Shown piece after piece: positions 62,459 through 64,000 of a stretch of DNA of 64,000 nucleotides. Source of the stretch: Rhizorhabdus histidinilytica (GTDB lineage: Bacteria; Pseudomonadota; Alphaproteobacteria; Sphingomonadales; Sphingomonadaceae). Where the stretch lies: contig NZ_FUYM01000002.1 in the NCBI RefSeq assembly GCF_900167915.1, positions 434,001-498,000 of the forward strand, in the 5' to 3' direction. Each line of letters starts with the position of its first letter. Position 1 is the stretch's first letter. Both the position numbers and the translations under genes were made by a program. The notes below the pieces were generated by a model. It did not search any database. It was not told the DNA's origin and was given only the letters and a program-made list of their open reading frames with translations.

Positions 62459-63643
62459 TTGGGGCGGCCCGACACCCGACAAGCGCGCATCGCGATCCTC
62501 GTGCTGGGCATGCACCGCAGCGGGACGTCGGCGCTCACCCGGCTGATCGGGCATCTCGGCGCGGCGCTGCCCGCCGACGCGATCGAGGCGCATGCCGACA
62601 ATGCGCGCGGCTATTGGGAATCGGCCGCGATCGTGAAGGCCGGCGACCAATTGCTGCGCGCCGCGCGGTCGAGCTGGTTCGATCCGCGCCCGCTCGACCT
62701 GTCCCGGCTCGAACCCTCGGCGCTGCGGTCGCGCAAGGACCGGCTGTGGGAGGCCGTCGTCGCCGCTTTCGGCGATGCGCCGCTGATCGCGATCAAGGAC
62801 CCGCGCCAGTGCCGCTTCGTGCCGACCGTCGTCGAGACGCTCGCCGAGCATGGCGTGGCGAGCCGCGCGGTGCTGATGCTGCGCAACCCCGATGCGATCG
62901 CCCGTTCGGTCGCCAGGCGCGACGGCACCACCCCGGCCTATGCCCAGCTCCTCTGGCTGCGGCACATGATCGATGCCGAACGCGCCACGCGCGGGTTGCA
63001 GCGGGCGGTCATCGACTATGACGCGATGCTGGCCGATTGGTCCGATGCGGTGGCACGGCTGCTGCCGCTGACCGGTGCGGCGATGCCCGAGGGGGAGGCC
63101 GCGCAGGCGATCGGCGCCTTTCTCGATCCGTCGCTGCGTCACCATGGCGGGGTCGGGACGTCGGCGGTCGAGGCGCCGCTGGGATCGATCGTCGCCGCCG
63201 TACGCGAGGGGATGGCCGCGCTCGCGGTCCGCGACGACGCGGCCGCGCGAGCGGCGCTCGACGAAGCCTATGCCGCGCTGGAGGCGTTGCCCTGGCTCGC
63301 CGGTGACATCATCCATGACGAGCTGCGCCACCGCCGCGCCGGCGAAGTCGACGCCGCGCCGGCGTCCGCCGCGCTGCTCCCGGCGGTCGAGGTCCCGCGC
63401 CCGCCGATGCCCGCACCGACCCCCGAGCGGGCCGAGGCGGTGGCGATGATCCGCGACAGCGGGCTGTTCGACGAGGCCTGGTATCGCGCCACCTATCCCG
63501 ATGCGGCCGCCAGCGGGCTCGACCCGATCGAGCATTATCTGACGATCGGTGCGCCGCAGGGATATGATCCCAACCCGTTGTTCGACACGGGCTTCTACGC
63601 GCGGCAGATGGCGCGCCGCATCGCGGCGGAGGGCGGCCGGTGA
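62459..63643 (+). CDS. Sulfotransferase family protein with C-terminal YPD module
   Basis: A 394-aa protein. The PAPS-binding P-loop-like motif is LGMHRSGTSALTRL (residues ~16-29), followed by IKDPRQCRF and a 3'-phosphate-type LMLRNPDAIARSVARRDG. The C-terminal ~55 residues contain FDEAWYRATYPDAAASGLDP and EHYLTIGAPQGYDPNPLFD, a module seen on glycan enzymes. The start TTG at 62459 sits 6 bp behind a perfect AAGGAG; longer frames from GTG codons at 62444 or 62363 have no ribosome site. The stop overlaps the next gene (GTGA). It likely sulfates a polysaccharide. Confidence 0.78.
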   Translation: MGRPDTRQARIAILVLGMHRSGTSALTRLIGHLGAALPADAIEAHADNARGYWESAAIVKAGDQLLRAARSSWFDPRPLDLSRLEPSALRSRKDRLWEAVVAAFGDAPLIAIKDPRQCRFVPTVVETLAEHGVASRAVLMLRNPDAIARSVARRDGTTPAYAQLLWLRHMIDAERATRGLQRAVIDYDAMLADWSDAVARLLPLTGAAMPEGEAAQAIGAFLDPSLRHHGGVGTSAVEAPLGSIVAAVREGMAALAVRDDAAARAALDEAYAALEALPWLAGDIIHDELRHRRAGEVDAAPASAALLPAVEVPRPPMPAPTPERAEAVAMIRDSGLFDEAWYRATYPDAAASGLDPIEHYLTIGAPQGYDPNPLFDTGFYARQMARRIAAEGGR

Positions 63644-64000
63644 AGGCGGCGCTGGTCCTCCACCTCTTCTATCCCGAGGTCGCGGTCGAGCTGATCGACC
63701 GGGTGGCGGCGATCGGCGCGCCGGTCGATATCTTCGTCACCTACAGCGTCGCGCTCGACGAGACCGTCCTCGCCGCGCTCGATCGCCTGCCGCGCAGGGC
63801 CGAGATCGTGAGCGTCGCCAATCGCGGCTGGGACATCGGCCCGCTGTTCGAGATCCTGCCGCTGCTCGCCGAGCGCGGCTACGACCTGATCGGCAAGCTC
63901 CACACCAAGAAGGGCGGATCGGGCTATGCGCCCGAATGGCGCCGGCTCGCCTATGACGGGATGATCGGCTCGCCGGCGCTGGTCGCCGACGTCGTCACGG
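63640..64000 (+). CDS. Rhamnan synthesis protein F (RgpF)-like, partial
   Basis: The first 120 codons of a gene cut by the right window edge. The GTG start overlaps the sulfotransferase stop. The translation MKAALVLHLFYPEVAVELID is followed by VSVANRGWDIGPLFEILPLL and LIGKLHTKKGGSGYAPEW. The NRGWDIGP and KLHTKK motifs are those of RgpF-like glycan synthesis proteins. The remaining domains and any fused glycosyltransferase are outside the window. Confidence 0.85.
   Translation, partial: MKAALVLHLFYPEVAVELIDRVAAIGAPVDIFVTYSVALDETVLAALDRLPRRAEIVSVANRGWDIGPLFEILPLLAERGYDLIGKLHTKKGGSGYAPEWRRLAYDGMIGSPALVADVVT

Overview
The window is GC-rich chromosomal DNA from an alphaproteobacterium, most likely a sphingomonad (Sphingomonas/Rhizorhabdus type). 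This is inferred from the dcw gene order, the complete System I cytochrome c maturation operon, a very large TonB-dependent receptor, a PE-Lig-Pol LigD with Ku, a ligase-associated exonuclease/ligase pair, and abundant small palindromic intergenic repeats. There is no phage, integrase, IS element or CRISPR array. It reads as core genome with two surface-glycan regions.

Layout. 1-4481 (minus): start of the division/cell-wall cluster mraZ-rsmH-ftsL-ftsI-murE, with murE cut by the window edge. 4872-7297: a small membrane protein, cysteine synthase, a deoxyinosine glycosylase and an MliC-like lipoprotein. 7367-13652 (minus): a putative six-gene run with two related methyltransferase-like proteins, a PhyH-family dioxygenase, KdsB, KdsD and a YbaK-type deacylase; this looks like a Kdo-containing surface glycan locus. 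A calcineurin-like phosphatase and a membrane GGDEF-EAL-PilZ protein lie divergently. 17409-17797: a DUF559 nuclease gene enclosed between inverted 50-bp repeats. 17803-21515: purL, cinA/pncC-like, a membrane protein and a hemerythrin. 21699-24658: a membrane protein, a small hydrophilic protein, an ECF sigma/anti-sigma pair and a redoxin-2OG oxygenase fusion. 24668-27920 (minus): an isoquinoline-1-oxidoreductase-type molybdenum hydroxylase with a dihaem cytochrome.

28063-35907 holds two DNA-end-processing modules: the ligase-associated MBL exonuclease with its ATP-dependent ligase, and Ku with LigD. Only a soluble chemoreceptor gene separates them. 35957-39626: an ABM monooxygenase, an SDR, a small lipoprotein, an Rrf2 regulator, tRNA-His and leucine dehydrogenase. 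39655-45606: an EamA transporter, then ccmC-ccmD-ccmE-ccmF-ccmG-ccmH-ccmI; an REP-like palindromic element lies inside the 5' end of ccmH. 45662-54215: a TonB receptor, an ABC substrate-binding lipoprotein, an alpha/beta hydrolase, a PLP dehydratase, and an SBF-like transporter divergent from a LysR regulator. tRNA-Leu(CAA) follows.

54833-64000 is a cluster of surface-polysaccharide modification genes: asparagine-synthase-like, SGNH, GSCFA, methyltransferase-glycosyltransferase fusion, methyltransferase, DUF1796, sulfotransferase and RgpF-like. It runs off the right edge. Many gene pairs overlap by 4 bp (ATGA or GTGA), which suggests translational coupling. Several AT-rich palindromes stand out in promoters and are the best regulatory candidates.

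Limits: all functional calls come from reading motifs, without database searches. Start codons were chosen by ribosome-binding sites where one is visible.
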